Of a stretch of 7,229 nucleotides of DNA, positions 6,289-7,229 are shown piece by piece. Origin of the DNA: Gammaproteobacteria bacterium. GTDB taxonomy: Bacteria > Pseudomonadota > Gammaproteobacteria > Pseudomonadales > M0112. The stretch's first letter is position 1. Every line of letters begins with the position of its first letter. The notes under the pieces are model-generated. The model had not been told where the DNA came from. It searched no databases and saw only the letters and a list, made by a program, of their open reading frames with translations. The translations under genes and the position numbers were made by a program. The stretch covers positions 1 to 7,229 of the forward strand of contig SBFY01000175.1 in assembly GCA_006227085.1 (NCBI GenBank), given 5' to 3'.

Positions 6289-6938
6289 GGTTGCCACCCC
6301 GCTTCAATATCGACTTTCATTTTCTGCAAGGCCAGGCGGATGCGTGATTTGACGGTGCCGAGCGGCAGGCCGAGCTCCTCAGCCACTTCACTGTGGGTTT
6401 TGCCTTCCACATAGACATGGTTCAGCACTTCGGCCTGTTCGGCTGGCAGGGTGTCGAGCATGTCCTGCAGGTGGCTGCCCAAGCGCTCTTCCTGCGTCAG
6501 GGTGAACGGGTCGGCGCTGTCGTCCGGCATGTCCGGGAACATGTCATCGGCCATCAGCACTTCCGGCCGGCGGTTGCGCTTGCGCAGCAGGTCAATACGG
6601 CGGTTACGCGCGATCGAGAAAATCCAGGTGGTGGCCGAGGCTTTGCCGGGGTCAAACATCGAGGCTTTCTGCCACACACTGATCATGACGTCCTGGGCGA
6701 GTTCATCACCAAACGCAGACGGGCTGTCGACCATCGGGGTCGCTGCACCGAAGGCGCGCAGGCGTGGGGCGAAATGGCGGAACAGGTCGGCAAAGGCCGC
6801 ACGATCACCGGTGGCGATAGTGGCCAGGGTCTGGTTCCAGGGGTCCTGTTGCTCCAACGGGCAGCTATCCAGTAATTGGCCCTTGGCGTGGCCCTGTGGG
6901 GTGGGCGTGGCGGTCAGGCGTTTGCGTAATGCGCTCAT
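6285..6938 (-). CDS. rpoE: ECF RNA polymerase sigma factor, RpoE type of the ChrR-associated group (ECF11)
   Basis: A 217-residue extracytoplasmic-function sigma factor. Region 2 spans about 47-121: AAFADLFRHFAPRLRAFG, then ELAQDVMISVWQKA at 79-92 and the promoter-melting/-10 recognition part ATTWIFSIARNRRIDLLRKR at 102-121. Region 4 spans about 155-206: LPAEQAEVLNHVYVEGKTHSEVAEELGLPLGTVKSRIRLAL, carrying the helix-turn-helix for the -35 box. A roughly 45-residue N-terminal extension, poor in recognisable features, precedes region 2; Rhodobacter RpoE is shorter. I chose the ATG at 6938 because an ECF11-like promoter ends at 6979, about 40 nt upstream. An in-frame GTG at 7007 would place the start within that promoter. 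A GAGG lies 11 nt before the ATG. The ATGA overlap with chrR defines a two-gene operon. Autoactivation is predicted from the promoter. Confidence 0.93.
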   Translation of the reverse strand: MSALRKRLTATPTPQGHAKGQLLDSCPLEQQDPWNQTLATIATGDRAAFADLFRHFAPRLRAFGAATPMVDSPSAFGDELAQDVMISVWQKASMFDPGKASATTWIFSIARNRRIDLLRKRNRRPEVLMADDMFPDMPDDSADPFTLTQEERLGSHLQDMLDTLPAEQAEVLNHVYVEGKTHSEVAEELGLPLGTVKSRIRLALQKMKVDIEAGWQP

Positions 6939-6978
6939 GCTACCGTAAACCTCGTTCAGGTGCAGGGATGTTGACCGG

Positions 6979-7006
6979 TTTACGACCGTTGGGTGGGGCT
7001 GGATCA
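6979..7006 (-). promoter_or_regulatory. ECF11-type autoregulatory promoter of the sigma/anti-sigma operon
   Basis: On the minus strand TGATCC (7006-7001) and CGTAAA (6984-6979) are separated by exactly 16 nt, and a G precedes the -35 (GTGATCC). This is the same arrangement as the divergent promoter. It agrees with the TGATCC/CGTA-type promoter I recall for sigma factors paired with ChrR. The start site would be near 6972, leaving a leader of about 34 nt before the ATG at 6938. Confidence 0.8.
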
Positions 7007-7019
7007 CTGCGGATTGTCA

Positions 7020-7047
7020 TGATCCGTCGGCGAGGGAAGGGCGTATA
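7020..7047 (+). promoter_or_regulatory. ECF11-type promoter of the divergent DUF523 gene
   Basis: TGATCC (7020-7025) and CGTATA (7042-7047) are separated by exactly 16 nt. Spacing and sequence equal those of the oppositely directed promoter ahead of the sigma gene. The two -35 boxes are 13 bp apart. Transcription would begin near 7054, about 18 nt before the ATG at 7072, leaving room for little beyond the ribosome binding site. The predicted activator is the ECF sigma factor encoded next door. Confidence 0.8.
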
Positions 7048-7051
7048 ACCT

Positions 7052-7072
7052 TGCAAATGAGGAGACTTTGCA
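7052..7072 (+). promoter_or_regulatory. Ribosome binding site within a short inverted repeat
   Basis: AGGAG (7060-7064) lies 7 nt before the ATG at 7072 and is the strongest Shine-Dalgarno in the window. It sits in the 9-nt loop of a perfect inverted repeat: TGCAAA at 7052-7057 and TTTGCA at 7067-7072. The predicted transcript starts at about the left arm, so the hairpin would form the 5' end of the mRNA. Confidence 0.5.
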
Positions 7073-7229
7073 TGAGCGCACCATCTTCTTCTTCCAACGC
7101 CAAGCCCGTCCTGGGTATCAGTGCCTGCCTGCTGGGGCAGGAAGTCCGTTTCAACGCTGGCCACAAGCATTCCCCGGTGTGTACGCAAGTGCTGGGCGAT
7201 CTGGTTGACTGGCAGCCGGTTTGCCCGGA
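7072..7229 (+). CDS. DUF523 family protein, N-terminal part (3' end outside window)
   Basis: Fifty-two complete codons are visible. After a serine-rich start, residues 12-32 contain PVLGISACLLGQEVRFNAGHK, followed by VC at 36-37 and QPVCPE at the window edge. SACLLG, VR(F/Y)..GHK and VCPE are the hallmark of DUF523 (PF04463); C19, C37 and C51 are conserved-looking cysteines. In many proteobacteria DUF523 is fused to a YbgA-like DUF1722 domain; whether that holds here lies outside the window. The biochemical role of the family is not established to my knowledge. The start is certain: strong AGGAG, 7-nt spacing and an upstream promoter. It diverges from the sigma/ChrR operon and carries a promoter of the same type, so it is predicted to be a direct target of that sigma factor. 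Genes next to ECF11 loci often include photolyase and oxidative-damage functions, which may follow downstream. Confidence 0.85.
   Translation, partial: MSAPSSSSNAKPVLGISACLLGQEVRFNAGHKHSPVCTQVLGDLVDWQPVCP

Noticed and set aside
6286..7007. GTG at 7007 as the sigma-factor start
   Set aside because: It lies inside the minus-strand TGATCC/CGTAAA promoter and has no Shine-Dalgarno. The ATG at 6938 is correctly placed downstream of the predicted transcript start.

Overview
The window looks like chromosome from a pseudomonadote, most likely gamma- or betaproteobacterial. GC is moderate to high by eye, coding is dense, and several families are typical of that phylum: an AlgD-type dehydrogenase, a BPSS1780-like membrane protein, a THYN1-like EVE protein and an ECF11 sigma/ChrR pair. 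I cannot name the genus. I see no mobile element, CRISPR array, tRNA or rRNA.

Region 1 (1-2587, plus strand) is the 3' end of a polysaccharide operon. It holds the C-terminal part of a GDP-mannose 6-dehydrogenase (algD-like), a family 4 glycosyltransferase 3 nt downstream, and a PAPS-dependent sulfotransferase whose start overlaps the glycosyltransferase stop (ATGA). Together they suggest a secreted glycan containing a mannuronate-type sugar and possibly a sulfate ester.

Region 2 (2588-5482) holds ordinary or poorly characterised genes. A small minus-strand protein ends 3 nt from the sulfotransferase. A plus-strand pair follows: an EVE-domain protein and a six-helix membrane protein. A minus-strand NAD-dependent SDR epimerase/dehydratase directly abuts the pair, with no base between the two stop codons.

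Region 3 (5574-7229) is the most informative part. It is a minus-strand operon of an ECF sigma factor (RpoE of the ChrR-associated ECF11 type) and its zinc anti-sigma factor ChrR, overlapping by ATGA and ending at a clear terminator. Divergent from it on the plus strand starts a DUF523-type protein, cut off by the window end. The 133-nt intergenic region contains two back-to-back promoters of the same form, TGATCC-N16-CGTAWA, one facing each way. This matches the promoter type I recall for ECF11/RpoE-ChrR sigma factors. It predicts that the sigma factor activates both its own operon and the divergent gene, probably as a singlet-oxygen or photo-oxidative stress switch. The minus-strand promoter also fixes the sigma start at the ATG at 6938.
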